Notes: generated from the sequence alone by a model not told the origin. Shown: positions 1 to 6,423, numbered from the stretch's first letter. The stretch: 7,197 nucleotides of DNA from Candidatus Thorarchaeota archaeon (GCA_016840245.1 JAEOST010000362.1:1-7197), one strand, 5' to 3'. A program made the numbers and translations.

Positions 1-789
1 ATCGAGGAAGAAGTTCAGAGGAGCGATCAAGCAGAGAGCTGTAAACATCTCTACTGCTACAAAGGCCAGAATTGTCCAACTGCCTGCTTCATATGCAATT
101 GTGATTATGGGTAGAACAAGTGTGAATGTAAATAGCATGAGAAATGCCGCAAGTGTTGTTCTCCAAGGTCTTCTGACTGAACTGAATATTGTAGCGGCTA
201 CTATTAGAGGAATCACTTGTATAATGTAATACTGATGATTCTCAGCAGCGAAAGTCCAACCCGTAGCACCAATCACCCAGGTCCCCATATAGAGGAAGAG
301 AACAATCAGAAGTGAAGCTGAGAATGTTGAGGGGTTCTCACGGAGAAGCACCACTGCAAAATATACAGACCCCAAGAGGAGAATAGATAGACCCACCATC
401 ATGAAGTATAGCGGGAATCCCATAAATTCCTCAAGGAAATTATTGGCATAGACACCAGCAATAATGACAACTGTTCCTATTGTACCTTGCATAGCACGCT
501 TTTCAGATAGTAGAATCCAAAGCTCCGCAATTACTATTGCTCCGAGAAATAAAGCCCCTGTTCCAGTGATGAGAAATCTAAGAGACTCCTGGACACCTAC
601 GAAAGTGGCAATACACATGGCAACTCCAGACATAGCATAAGCCATCAATGCACGTCGCGTACCAACTCCGATATCCGAGTATATCCCTCTGATCTGCAAT
701 GCAAAAATCAAGAGAGCAACTAACAGAACCATGATGATAACAGATCCAGAGTTTAGAAGTACGGCATAGAAATCAATTGGTATTTGCAT
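1..789 (-). CDS. Polytopic membrane protein, function unknown (3' end outside window)
   Basis: An ATG at 789 opens a frame with no stop for 263 codons down to the window edge, so the C-terminus is missing. The protein is strongly hydrophobic. I count nine likely membrane helices at about residues 11-33, 47-65, 72-94, 102-118, 127-149, 157-178, 187-204, 211-233 and 238-260. Basic residues fall in alternate loops (R34/R45/R46, K97/R98, R150, and R206, R207 and R210), while acidic residues E120/E121 sit in an opposite loop. This fits an N-out topology by the positive-inside rule. The start has GGAG eight bases upstream and lies 4 bp after the stop of the longin-like gene, so it is the third gene of that operon. 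I recognise no transporter, kinase or enzyme motif in the visible part. A sensor-type membrane domain with a cytosolic output beyond the edge is possible but unseen. The coding call is secure; the function is unknown. Confidence 0.85.
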   Translation of the reverse strand, partial: MQIPIDFYAVLLNSGSVIIMVLLVALLIFALQIRGIYSDIGVGTRRALMAYAMSGVAMCIATFVGVQESLRFLITGTGALFLGAIVIAELWILLSEKRAMQGTIGTVVIIAGVYANNFLEEFMGFPLYFMMVGLSILLLGSVYFAVVLLRENPSTFSASLLIVLFLYMGTWVIGATGWTFAAENHQYYIIQVIPLIVAATIFSSVRRPWRTTLAAFLMLFTFTLVLPIITIAYEAGSWTILAFVAVEMFTALCLIAPLNFFLD

Positions 790-793
790 AGTT

Positions 794-1171
794 TCAACTC
801 CATAGGCTACTTATCTCTCGCCCTCTCTTTCGTAGGGCTTTGGCAATCAGGTGTGTCAACCACTCTTCAGCAGAATTAATATTTTCAAGTATCAGTGTGA
901 GAACTGAACCAGCTTCCTTTTCATTGTCAGCTTCGCAGATGAATAGTAACCCAGTTCGTTGTACATAGCCAACAACTCCCTTGTCAGACTTCATGTAATT
1001 GGGAGTATCTGATTCAATTGAAGTCGAATCATCTCTTTGCAGTGCAGTTGACACGAGCTGTACTATCCCTGTGAGGAGAGCCACTCTCTCTGCACTCTGT
1101 TCTTCAGGGGGGTATAACACCTTTGACCCCATATTATCTAATTCGACTTGAACAACCATTCGAACGACCAT
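794..1171 (-). CDS. Small longin/roadblock-like protein (125 aa), hypothetical
   Basis: This is a 125-residue soluble protein. The likely order of secondary structure is a strand at residues 4-12, a turn at D12-G15, a strand at 16-21, a long helix at 23-45, strands at about 65-72 and 74-82 (the second containing GLLFICEAD), then helices at 86-98 and 101-115 with a basic end. Strand-strand-helix-strands-helix and the size match the longin/roadblock (profilin-like) class, which in Asgard archaea and eukaryotes often partners small GTPases. That assignment rests on pattern only, because no invariant motif exists to confirm it. The ATG at 1171 shares one base with the TAA of the zinc-ribbon gene and has a full GGAGGT eight bases upstream. 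An ATG at codon 5 is a weaker alternative. The gene sits between the zinc-ribbon protein and the membrane protein in one operon, suggesting a cytosolic adaptor or regulator. The coding call is strong and the fold call is about 0.45. Confidence 0.8.
   Translation of the reverse strand: MVVRMVVQVELDNMGSKVLYPPEEQSAERVALLTGIVQLVSTALQRDDSTSIESDTPNYMKSDKGVVGYVQRTGLLFICEADNEKEAGSVLTLILENINSAEEWLTHLIAKALRKRGREISSLWS
798..801 (-). promoter_or_regulatory. Ribosome binding site of the membrane protein gene
   Basis: GGAG on the minus strand lies eight bases before the ATG at 789. It partly overlaps the end of the preceding gene's coding region (TGA at 796-794), so translation of the two genes is probably coupled. 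It supports 789 as the start. Confidence 0.65.
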
Positions 1172-1470
1172 TAGGATTTACCTCCAAAGGCTTTGGTAAG
1201 CCAGTCTACTTCCTTTGAGTCCTTGTCCTTTGACTCAGACTTGTCTTTATCAGATCGATGCGGCACAACGATATCTCGGACTCCTAACCCATCTCCACTT
1301 CGAAGATTGTAGAGAGTCACTAATAGCTCGTGGTTGTTTTCACATCTCACAATTAGTGTTGGTGAGCGACCTTCATTCTGAATCCGTTCTTTGACACCAA
1401 CTGCGTCTTCATCGCTCATCTGGACTAAGGCGTTGCCTTTACATTCTGGACATTGAAAACGGATTTCCAT
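1171..1470 (-). CDS. Small zinc-ribbon protein with charged linker and C-terminal motif (99 aa)
   Basis: Residues 1-70 form a probable zinc ribbon. The first knuckle is CPEC (C7, C10) and the second is CENNH (C43, H47), giving a Cys2...Cys-His site split by a helical stretch at residues 19-33. Strands follow in LLVTLYNL and a conserved-looking VRDIVV. Residues 73-87 are a Lys/Asp/Ser linker, and the protein ends in VDWLTKAFGGKS, which looks like a short binding motif on a flexible tether. An upstream in-frame ATG at 1479 would add three residues. However, the AGAGGT site lies one base from that ATG and ten bases from the ATG at 1470, so 1470 is preferred. It is the first gene of a leftward operon with the longin-like and membrane proteins, divergent from iorA. 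Its role is unknown. It could bind nucleic acid or, with the membrane protein, serve as a protein-protein module. Confidence 0.8.
   Translation of the reverse strand: MEIRFQCPECKGNALVQMSDEDAVGVKERIQNEGRSPTLIVRCENNHELLVTLYNLRSGDGLGVRDIVVPHRSDKDKSESKDKDSKEVDWLTKAFGGKS
1180..1185 (-). promoter_or_regulatory. Strong Shine-Dalgarno site of the longin-like gene
   Basis: GGAGGT on the minus strand lies eight bases before the ATG at 1171. It is inside the last codons of the zinc-ribbon gene. It fixes the start at 1171 rather than the in-frame ATG four codons later, and suggests efficient independent initiation within the operon. Confidence 0.75.
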
Positions 1471-1480
1471 GTAGCGCATT

Positions 1481-1486
1481 ACCTCT
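1481..1486 (-). promoter_or_regulatory. Ribosome binding site that decides the zinc-ribbon start
   Basis: AGAGGT on the minus strand sits ten bases before the ATG at 1470 but only one base before the ATG at 1479. Only the former spacing is workable for ribosome pairing, so the shorter protein is favoured. Confidence 0.55.
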
Positions 1487-1524
1487 GTCGTGTGGTCCCA
1501 TTTCTTTTTGTGAAAATGTATTAC

Positions 1525-1602
1525 TTAAGGTTAATTCGTCGAAAGCCGTAAGAATAATTGTTGAAATCATTAGTTAATGAAATGTGCAATAACTTACCTT
1601 AA
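1525..1602. repeat. Inverted pair of TTAAGGT / ACCTTAA elements
   Basis: TTAAGGT at 1525-1531 and its reverse complement ACCTTAA at 1596-1602 lie 64 bases apart inside the divergent promoter region. Each copy reads ACCTTAA in the direction of its own gene, 61 bases before the zinc-ribbon start and 82 bases before the iorA start. The pair could be a core promoter element used by both operons or half-sites for a shared regulator. Seven bases in AT-rich DNA can match by chance, so support is weak. Confidence 0.3.
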
Positions 1603-1677
1603 TGCTCTAGCCCAATGCTTATGTTGCAAGAAACTAGTTGTTTGCATCATTGTTGATACTCGGAGAGTAACTTAATT

Positions 1678-3579
1678 ATGACAGTAGAAGATGTCAAGCG
1701 GACTGATACGGGTCCGGCTTTGATGCTTGCTAATGAAGCAGTCGTAAGGGGCGCATTAGAATCAGATGTGAAGATTGTTGCATTCTATCCCGGCTCACCC
1801 ACATCAGAAATCCTTGACACGTTTGGAGAGGTCATGGAATATTTTGGCGACTATAAGATGCATATTTCAGCCAACGAGAAAGTTGCCCTGGAAACTGTTG
1901 CAGGAGCTTCAATGGCAGGCATGCGATCATTCACCTCAATGAAAAGCGTTGGAATGAACGTTGCCAGTGATTCAATGTTCTCAATTGGATACACGGGTAT
2001 CAATGCGGGATGTGTCTGCCTTATTGCAGATGACCCTTACGCACATTCATCACAGTCTGAACAAGACGGACGTTACTTTGGTGAAGCAGCCTATGTTCCT
2101 ATGTTGGAACCAGCTACAGCACAAGAAGCACTAGACATGACAAAATGGGCATTTGAGGTCTCTGAGAAACACCAGACTCTTGTCATTGTAAGAACAACAA
2201 CTCGAGTTAATCATCAGAGAGGAATGGTTGACCTCGGAAACTTAGATCGAACACCGTTCAAAAAGAACAAGTGGCAGGATGTCAAGGGTCAGTATTTCAC
2301 AGTTGGTCCTGTTGCTCGAGCGCTGAAAGCCAAGCTCCTAGACAAGACAGATGCAGTCAAGAAAGATTTTGAGAAAACTGACTTCAACAAAGTTGTACCA
2401 GGTAGCGGCAATGTGGGGATACTCACGGCAGGAGTCTGTTATCTTCACACTATGGAAGCAATGCAAAATCTGAAACTCGAACTACCAGTTTTCAAATTGG
2501 GCACACTGTTCCCACTACCTGAGAAGAAGCTCACCGATTTCATAAGATCACTATCAACCCTCATCGTTGTTGAGGAGTTAACACCATATCTAGAAACTAG
2601 AATTGCAGCACTCGCACAGACTGTTAATCCAAGTCTGAACATCGTAGGAAAGAGGAGTGGACACTTCTCAGAGATGCTTGAGTACAATGTCCCCATTGTT
2701 GAGAAAGTCCTTGCTGAGATCACTGACAAAAAGATGAGTATGGACTATGATGCAGTCTTGAAGAAGGCGGAGAAACTGAAGGAGATACTCCACGAGAGAC
2801 CTCCAATCTTCTGTCCAGGATGTCCACACCGTGGAACTCTCTGGGCATTCCGACAGGCATTGCAGCAGCTGAAGATTCGTGACAACATCGTGTTCAACAA
2901 CGACATTGGGTGTTACTCTATGGCGTTCCTACCTCCAAACGAGTTCTCTGACTCGATGCTAGCCATGGGGGCATCCCTAGGAATTTCAGCAGGAATGGAA
3001 ATGGCTTTGGAGGACAAGGTGATTGCGATGGTCGGAGATAGCACTCTATATCATGCAGCTCTTCCAGGGATTGTCAATCTCATACATCACAACTCCAATG
3101 TCACACTGTTTGTGTTGGACAACTCAGTCACAGCAATGACCGGACAGCAATTCAACCCTAACTCACCGTTCAATGCTGGCGGCACTCCCGCTCGAAAGAT
3201 CAACATGGAGAAGATGTTCGAAGCCTTGGGTGCAGACAAGATTGTCATAATGGACCCATACGAAACCCGTGATTGTATTGGCACAATCAAGGAAGCAATT
3301 GAATCGGATGGATTCTCGGTAATTATCTCCCGACGAGAATGTGCACTCTATGGAGACCGTGAGAAGAAGAAACGCGGTGAGAAGATAATTCCTAGTGAGA
3401 ATGTCAAGGACACATGCAGGGGAATCTATGCCTGTGTGAAGGAGTTCTATTGCCCAGCAATCACGGTGGATGAGTCAGACGCAAAGATGGTCATCCAAAG
3501 AGACCTATGCGATGGATGCCTTGAATGTAGACAGGTGTGTCCTGTTGACGCTCCTCAACAAATGGAGGTGAAGAAATGA
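1678..3579 (+). CDS. iorA: Indolepyruvate ferredoxin oxidoreductase, alpha subunit
   Basis: IorA is the catalytic subunit that oxidatively decarboxylates indolepyruvate and related aryl-2-oxoacids to aryl-acetyl-CoA and CO2, passing electrons to ferredoxin. At 633 residues it is of normal family length. The N-terminal pyrimidine-binding thiamine-diphosphate (TPP) domain (about 12-190) has FYPGSPTSE at 36-44 and ANEKVALE at 65-72, whose E67 is the probable cofactor-activating glutamate. A transketolase-C-like domain starts near G247. The pyrophosphate-binding domain (about 375-570) carries CPGCPHRG from C379 and the TPP signature G453-D454-S455 to N482. The C-terminus holds a ferredoxin module. 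Its second motif (C611, C614, C617, C621-P) is intact. The first has C580, C586 and C592-P, but I583 replaces the usual second cysteine. The ATG at 1678 is the first start of the frame, with GGAG twelve bases upstream. It overlaps iorB and forms one operon with it. Confidence 0.96.
   Translation: MTVEDVKRTDTGPALMLANEAVVRGALESDVKIVAFYPGSPTSEILDTFGEVMEYFGDYKMHISANEKVALETVAGASMAGMRSFTSMKSVGMNVASDSMFSIGYTGINAGCVCLIADDPYAHSSQSEQDGRYFGEAAYVPMLEPATAQEALDMTKWAFEVSEKHQTLVIVRTTTRVNHQRGMVDLGNLDRTPFKKNKWQDVKGQYFTVGPVARALKAKLLDKTDAVKKDFEKTDFNKVVPGSGNVGILTAGVCYLHTMEAMQNLKLELPVFKLGTLFPLPEKKLTDFIRSLSTLIVVEELTPYLETRIAALAQTVNPSLNIVGKRSGHFSEMLEYNVPIVEKVLAEITDKKMSMDYDAVLKKAEKLKEILHERPPIFCPGCPHRGTLWAFRQALQQLKIRDNIVFNNDIGCYSMAFLPPNEFSDSMLAMGASLGISAGMEMALEDKVIAMVGDSTLYHAALPGIVNLIHHNSNVTLFVLDNSVTAMTGQQFNPNSPFNAGGTPARKINMEKMFEALGADKIVIMDPYETRDCIGTIKEAIESDGFSVIISRRECALYGDREKKKRGEKIIPSENVKDTCRGIYACVKEFYCPAITVDESDAKMVIQRDLCDGCLECRQVCPVDAPQQMEVKK
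3564..3570 (+). promoter_or_regulatory. Shine-Dalgarno site of iorB
   Basis: GGAGGTG lies five bases before the iorB ATG at 3576, inside the last codons of iorA. With the ATGA stop/start overlap it indicates coupled, roughly stoichiometric translation of the two subunits. Confidence 0.8.
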
Positions 3580-4211
3580 GCAAGCCCAATGATACATTCA
3601 ATATTTTGTTCGCTGGTGTCGGTGGGCAGGGACTCATGCTTCTTTCCGCCATCCTTGGAAAGGCAGCTGTTGACTCAGGACTCAATGTGATGACTGGTGA
3701 ACAGCACGGTCTCTCACAGAGACAAGGTTCTATCTATGTGCATTTCAGGATCGGTAATCCGATATCACCTCTGATTCCTTATGGGAAGGCAGACATGATG
3801 ATTGCAATGGAGGCTAGCGAGGCTTTGAGATACATCGAGTATCTGAAGAAGGATGGCGTTATCATCATGAGCAATCGGATCATGCCTTCTGTGACTGAAA
3901 CTGAGAAGGTAGCTCTTGACAAAGAGAAGAAGACAAAGTACCTTACAGTGGATGATATTGTCAAGAAACTTGAAGAGGTCACAAATCGGGTTATCCTTCT
4001 GGACTCTCTAGATCTTGCGATTCAAGCAGGTAACGCACGTACAGAGAACTCAGTACTCATAGGAGCAACCGCCGCCTGTGAAAACTTCCCCATTCCAGCT
4101 GAAGAAGTTCGGAAAGCTGTACTCACACTGGTTCCTCCAAAAACAATCGAGGCCAACTCAAAAGCTTTTGATCTCGGTAGAGACGCAGGGAGCGCCTGTT
4201 TGGAATCTTGA
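3576..4211 (+). CDS. iorB: Indolepyruvate ferredoxin oxidoreductase, beta subunit
   Basis: IorB is the small partner of IorA and corresponds to the gamma domain of pyruvate:ferredoxin oxidoreductases. The known enzyme is an alpha-beta heterodimer or its dimer in the cytosol, used in peptide and aromatic amino acid fermentation. At 211 residues it is the usual size. The signature FAGVGGQG lies at 12-19. GEQHGLSQRQGS at 41-52 is the typical family segment that contacts the alpha subunit and cofactor region. The stretch from ADMMIAMEASEALRYI onward follows the family pattern. Its ATG overlaps the iorA TGA as ATGA and has a strong ribosome site. No other subunit, ferredoxin or aminotransferase gene lies in the window. 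The stop at 4209-4211 is only 13 bp from the stop of the convergent surface protein gene. Confidence 0.95.
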   Translation: MSKPNDTFNILFAGVGGQGLMLLSAILGKAAVDSGLNVMTGEQHGLSQRQGSIYVHFRIGNPISPLIPYGKADMMIAMEASEALRYIEYLKKDGVIIMSNRIMPSVTETEKVALDKEKKTKYLTVDDIVKKLEEVTNRVILLDSLDLAIQAGNARTENSVLIGATAACENFPIPAEEVRKAVLTLVPPKTIEANSKAFDLGRDAGSACLES

Positions 4212-4224
4212 GCAGTTACATCAA

Positions 4225-6423
4225 TCACCAATCATAACGCGGACCTGCACTTGCGGGGGCACCTTGACCCCTCTTACTGCATATCAATCCCACAACTATG
4301 ACAATCACACTTATCCCCCCAATTGAGATGATAAGCGTAAAATCAAGAGGAACAAACAAGTTAGGATCTTCTAACACGAAAACTAGAACGGTATCAGTTT
4401 CTGAATTTCCTGAAGTATCAAATACAATAATTTGATACACATACATTCCAAGTTCCAATGAAACAAGGTTGTAGATGACATCAGTGCCATTCCAAATTCC
4501 TGAAGAAACCAATGTACCATTTTGATAGATATTGTAGTTCTCAGGTTTTAGATCAAATGGGTCCCAAGAGATTGAGTAATTATCAAAACCAAGAGGTATC
4601 ACCATATCCAAGGGATGAGATATTGTTGGATTGGTTGTATCCTCAACTTCAACAATAACTGAATCCACTGTGTACTGGCCAAAGTAACCCTCAGCCTCCA
4701 GAGTATAGTTATAGATACCTAGATCGAGACCATCTATATCATAAGTCATTGAAGTTCCGGTCCAGTTTCCTGAATCAACCTGTACTCCATCCTTCAATAT
4801 TCTGTACTCGTGTACAAGGTTCTCAGTGGCAGACCATGTTAGTGAATTGTCAGTCGTTCCATACTCGTAAGCGAAATCGGCTAAACCATCCACGAGTATC
4901 ATAGACCGGTCAGAAATCTCGACAAGTATCTCGTGTATCTGTATTGGAAAGACCTCATAGGATTCAAATTGGAAGGCTTGAAGCACTAGATACTTAACAT
5001 TTCTCCTAATTTCTGGGTCGTCAATAGTAGTTAGGTATCCTTCTCCGAAACCTGGAGCATCTCCTATAACATCTCCCGTTTCATTTACCGAAAGAGATAA
5101 TCCACCACTGAATGAGGTTTGGACTATGCTAGGATAGATTCCCCACATCGTCATGGTATCACTGCTATTCCGGTAGTATTGTGTTCGATAACCGAATCTA
5201 CTCTCTCCCGCATGGTTGCACCATGTGATTACCATGAATGTTGGTATCCCATTTTCATCTGCCAGGTATATGAAGTAATTAGCAAGATAGTCAGGATCAG
5301 AATTATCGACTGAGAAATCAACAGAGAAGTTTGTCAATTCGGACGTGGGAAATACTTCAGGAAACTCGTATGTATAAGTCGGACCATGCCAAGCTGAACC
5401 AGATGTAATATTGTCTGCATATAGATAACTACCTGAAGATAACCAATCACCATCTCCAATATTCCAATCATGTTCTGATACAGGCCAAAGGTGTGGCCAT
5501 GTGACTTGTTGTTGGAATCCAGTGATGTTCGAACCATCGTGATACCAAGAAGTATCGTAGGTAGGGGAAATGGTGGAATCATCCGGAACATACTGCATCT
5601 TAATGTCATGAATTCTCATTGGGTGGCACAGGTTGTAAGAGTCTTGTTGCCTAAACTGAACACATAGATATGATATCTCTCGGTCAAGCTCTAGGTCGCC
5701 GACATCAAGCATCTTGAAATCCCCAACTCGAGGTATCAGTCCATACAATCCAGTATTGTTGAGTTCCATTCGTAAACTTTCATGATATGGTTCTGATAGA
5801 GTATCACTAGGATGAGATTTTGGAGTGTATGCAGCAACAAAATCGACATCATACCAACCCGCATACGCAGCTGCATCATCATCTGCGGACCAAGAATCAG
5901 CAACATCAAGAATTGCAATTCGTTTATAGTCACTATCGTAAAGCATGATTGCTGCTGCGCCCATTGCAGATGATCCATCTAGTTCAATTTCAGCCTCAAG
6001 CCAATTGAAGTCACGAATCGCTATTGCAGGTTGGAATGTATGATAGTAAACTGGACCGTGAGATCCAGATGCAGATCCATAATCTGTAGCGTTGATGTAA
6101 CCATCTACAGAACCAATAGAACCCATAGCACCATTGTACCAAACCGCTAAGTCGGGGAACGAAGATGTGTTACTGCAGTCATCGTGCCATATTGTCGGAG
6201 CAGAACTAGATAGATGAACTTCAGTTGATTCTTCAATTACATCTATACTTCTATCATATCCTTGAATTGCCATAGCAAAAGGAATCATGAATACGAGAAA
6301 AACTGACACATAGAGCTTGTACCGTGACAATAACTCCAACTCCTTTGGGTATATAGGGTTCGAAACTATTAAGGTTTCATCTTCATTTCTGAGTCGTATC
6401 CTCCATCTATGAGAGAGCTTCAT
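4225..6423 (-). CDS. Large cell-surface protein with duplicated beta-rich and Ig-like domains
   Basis: This is a 732-residue protein from the ATG at 6423. A hydrophobic segment at 37-53 ending in AMA is a signal peptide or anchor. The rest is extracellular: two related beta-rich units at about 76-283 and 287-505, two Ig-like repeats at 511-597 and 598-687, then a membrane helix at about 694-714 followed by a basic SKR and an 18-residue cytosolic tail ending in YDW. I count 13 N-X-S/T sequons in the ectodomain, suggesting an N-glycosylated wall or adhesion protein; few cysteines are present (C83, C254, C266, C402). The Ig-like pattern (SGxWxGT, YNYTL, FDTSGNS) is familiar from Asgard archaeal surface proteins. 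Start choice is uncertain: TTG at 6426 or ATG at 6423 lacks a ribosome site and overlaps the upstream gene, whereas TTG at 6330 has GGAG nine bases before it and begins a classic signal peptide (701 residues). The ligand and role are unknown. Confidence 0.88.
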   Translation of the reverse strand: MKLSHRWRIRLRNEDETLIVSNPIYPKELELLSRYKLYVSVFLVFMIPFAMAIQGYDRSIDVIEESTEVHLSSSAPTIWHDDCSNTSSFPDLAVWYNGAMGSIGSVDGYINATDYGSASGSHGPVYYHTFQPAIAIRDFNWLEAEIELDGSSAMGAAAIMLYDSDYKRIAILDVADSWSADDDAAAYAGWYDVDFVAAYTPKSHPSDTLSEPYHESLRMELNNTGLYGLIPRVGDFKMLDVGDLELDREISYLCVQFRQQDSYNLCHPMRIHDIKMQYVPDDSTISPTYDTSWYHDGSNITGFQQQVTWPHLWPVSEHDWNIGDGDWLSSGSYLYADNITSGSAWHGPTYTYEFPEVFPTSELTNFSVDFSVDNSDPDYLANYFIYLADENGIPTFMVITWCNHAGESRFGYRTQYYRNSSDTMTMWGIYPSIVQTSFSGGLSLSVNETGDVIGDAPGFGEGYLTTIDDPEIRRNVKYLVLQAFQFESYEVFPIQIHEILVEISDRSMILVDGLADFAYEYGTTDNSLTWSATENLVHEYRILKDGVQVDSGNWTGTSMTYDIDGLDLGIYNYTLEAEGYFGQYTVDSVIVEVEDTTNPTISHPLDMVIPLGFDNYSISWDPFDLKPENYNIYQNGTLVSSGIWNGTDVIYNLVSLELGMYVYQIIVFDTSGNSETDTVLVFVLEDPNLFVPLDFTLIISIGGISVIVIVVGLICSKRGQGAPASAGPRYDW
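4363..4632 (-). repeat. Ig-like repeat 2 (residues 598-687)
   Basis: This is a 90-residue unit with NPTISHPLD, YSISWDPFDLKPENYNIY, QNGTLVSSGIWNGT, ELGMYVYQIIVFDTSGNSE and TVLVFVLEDP. It directly precedes the C-terminal membrane helix. The motif set is like the tandem Ig-like repeats of Asgard archaeal surface proteins. Confidence 0.7.
4633..4893 (-). repeat. Ig-like repeat 1 (residues 511-597)
   Basis: This is an 87-residue unit with GTTDNSLTWSATE, YRILKDGVQVDSGNWTGT, DLGIYNYTLEAEG and VDSVIVEVED. It aligns block by block with the next unit, including the SGxWxGT centre and LGxYxY near the end. Confidence 0.7.
4909..5565 (-). repeat. Beta-rich ectodomain repeat B (residues 287-505)
   Basis: This is the second copy of the unit. 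Matching marks are PTYDTSWYHDGSNITGF, SYLYADNITSGSAWHGPTYTYEF, the block IYLADENGIPTFMVI, and VKYLVLQAFQFESYEVFPIQIHEIL, which aligns with the end of copy A. The copies are well diverged, so the duplication is old. Confidence 0.6.
5575..6198 (-). repeat. Beta-rich ectodomain repeat A (residues 76-283)
   Basis: This is the first copy of a duplicated unit of about 210 residues. Shared marks with copy B are PTxxxxxxHD followed by SN and F, GYINATDYGS...HGPVYYHTF, a strand block ending LYDSDYKRIAIL, and a closing block ISYLCVQFRQQDSY...MRIHDIKMQ. The pattern suggests a jelly-roll or laminin-G/concanavalin-like sandwich; that fold is inferred from strand periodicity, not from a motif. Confidence 0.6.

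Larger units (their letters stand above)
1480..1677. promoter_or_regulatory. AT-rich divergent promoter region
   Basis: About 200 bases separate the starts of the leftward zinc-ribbon operon and the rightward iorAB operon. No gene or RNA is visible in it. The base composition is clearly more AT-rich than the flanking genes. For the leftward operon, the minus strand reads CTTAAGTAA at 1529-1521, a weak TATA-like box that would put transcription start near 1495-1500, just before the ribosome site. For iorA, CTTATGTTG at 1618-1626 or ACCTTAATG at 1596-1604 could act as a TATA-like box, but neither is a good consensus. GGAG at 1662-1665, twelve bases before the iorA ATG, is a possible ribosome site. 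The divergent-promoter role is safe from gene layout; the individual boxes are guesses. Confidence 0.55.

Noticed and set aside
1480..1677. Small RNA or riboswitch in the divergent region
   Set aside because: I found no stable GC-rich stem, box motif or known leader pattern in this AT-rich stretch; promoter function explains it.
2445..2729. Minus-strand reading frame inside iorA
   Set aside because: It is antisense to conserved IorA coding sequence and has a Ser/Thr/Val-rich composition typical of an antisense shadow.
1678..4211. Pyruvate or 2-oxoglutarate ferredoxin oxidoreductase instead of indolepyruvate
   Set aside because: The fused TPP domains plus C-terminal ferredoxin module in one 633-residue subunit, with a single roughly 200-residue gamma-type partner, is the IorA/IorB layout. 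POR and KOR enzymes split or fuse these domains differently.
4314..4320. Run of C bases near the 3' end of the surface protein gene
   Set aside because: It is inside the coding sequence, encoding the glycine-rich start of the C-terminal membrane helix, and the frame continues normally on both sides.
4078..4326. Plus-strand reading frame spanning the end of iorB and the end of the surface protein gene
   Set aside because: It lies wholly over two well-supported genes in other frames, has no family pattern and no ribosome site.
5334..5978. Two additional minus-strand frames within the surface protein gene
   Set aside because: They are out-of-frame readings of the same strand with unnatural Met/Ile/Leu-rich composition. 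The in-frame surface protein shows coherent repeats across the whole span, so no frameshift is needed.
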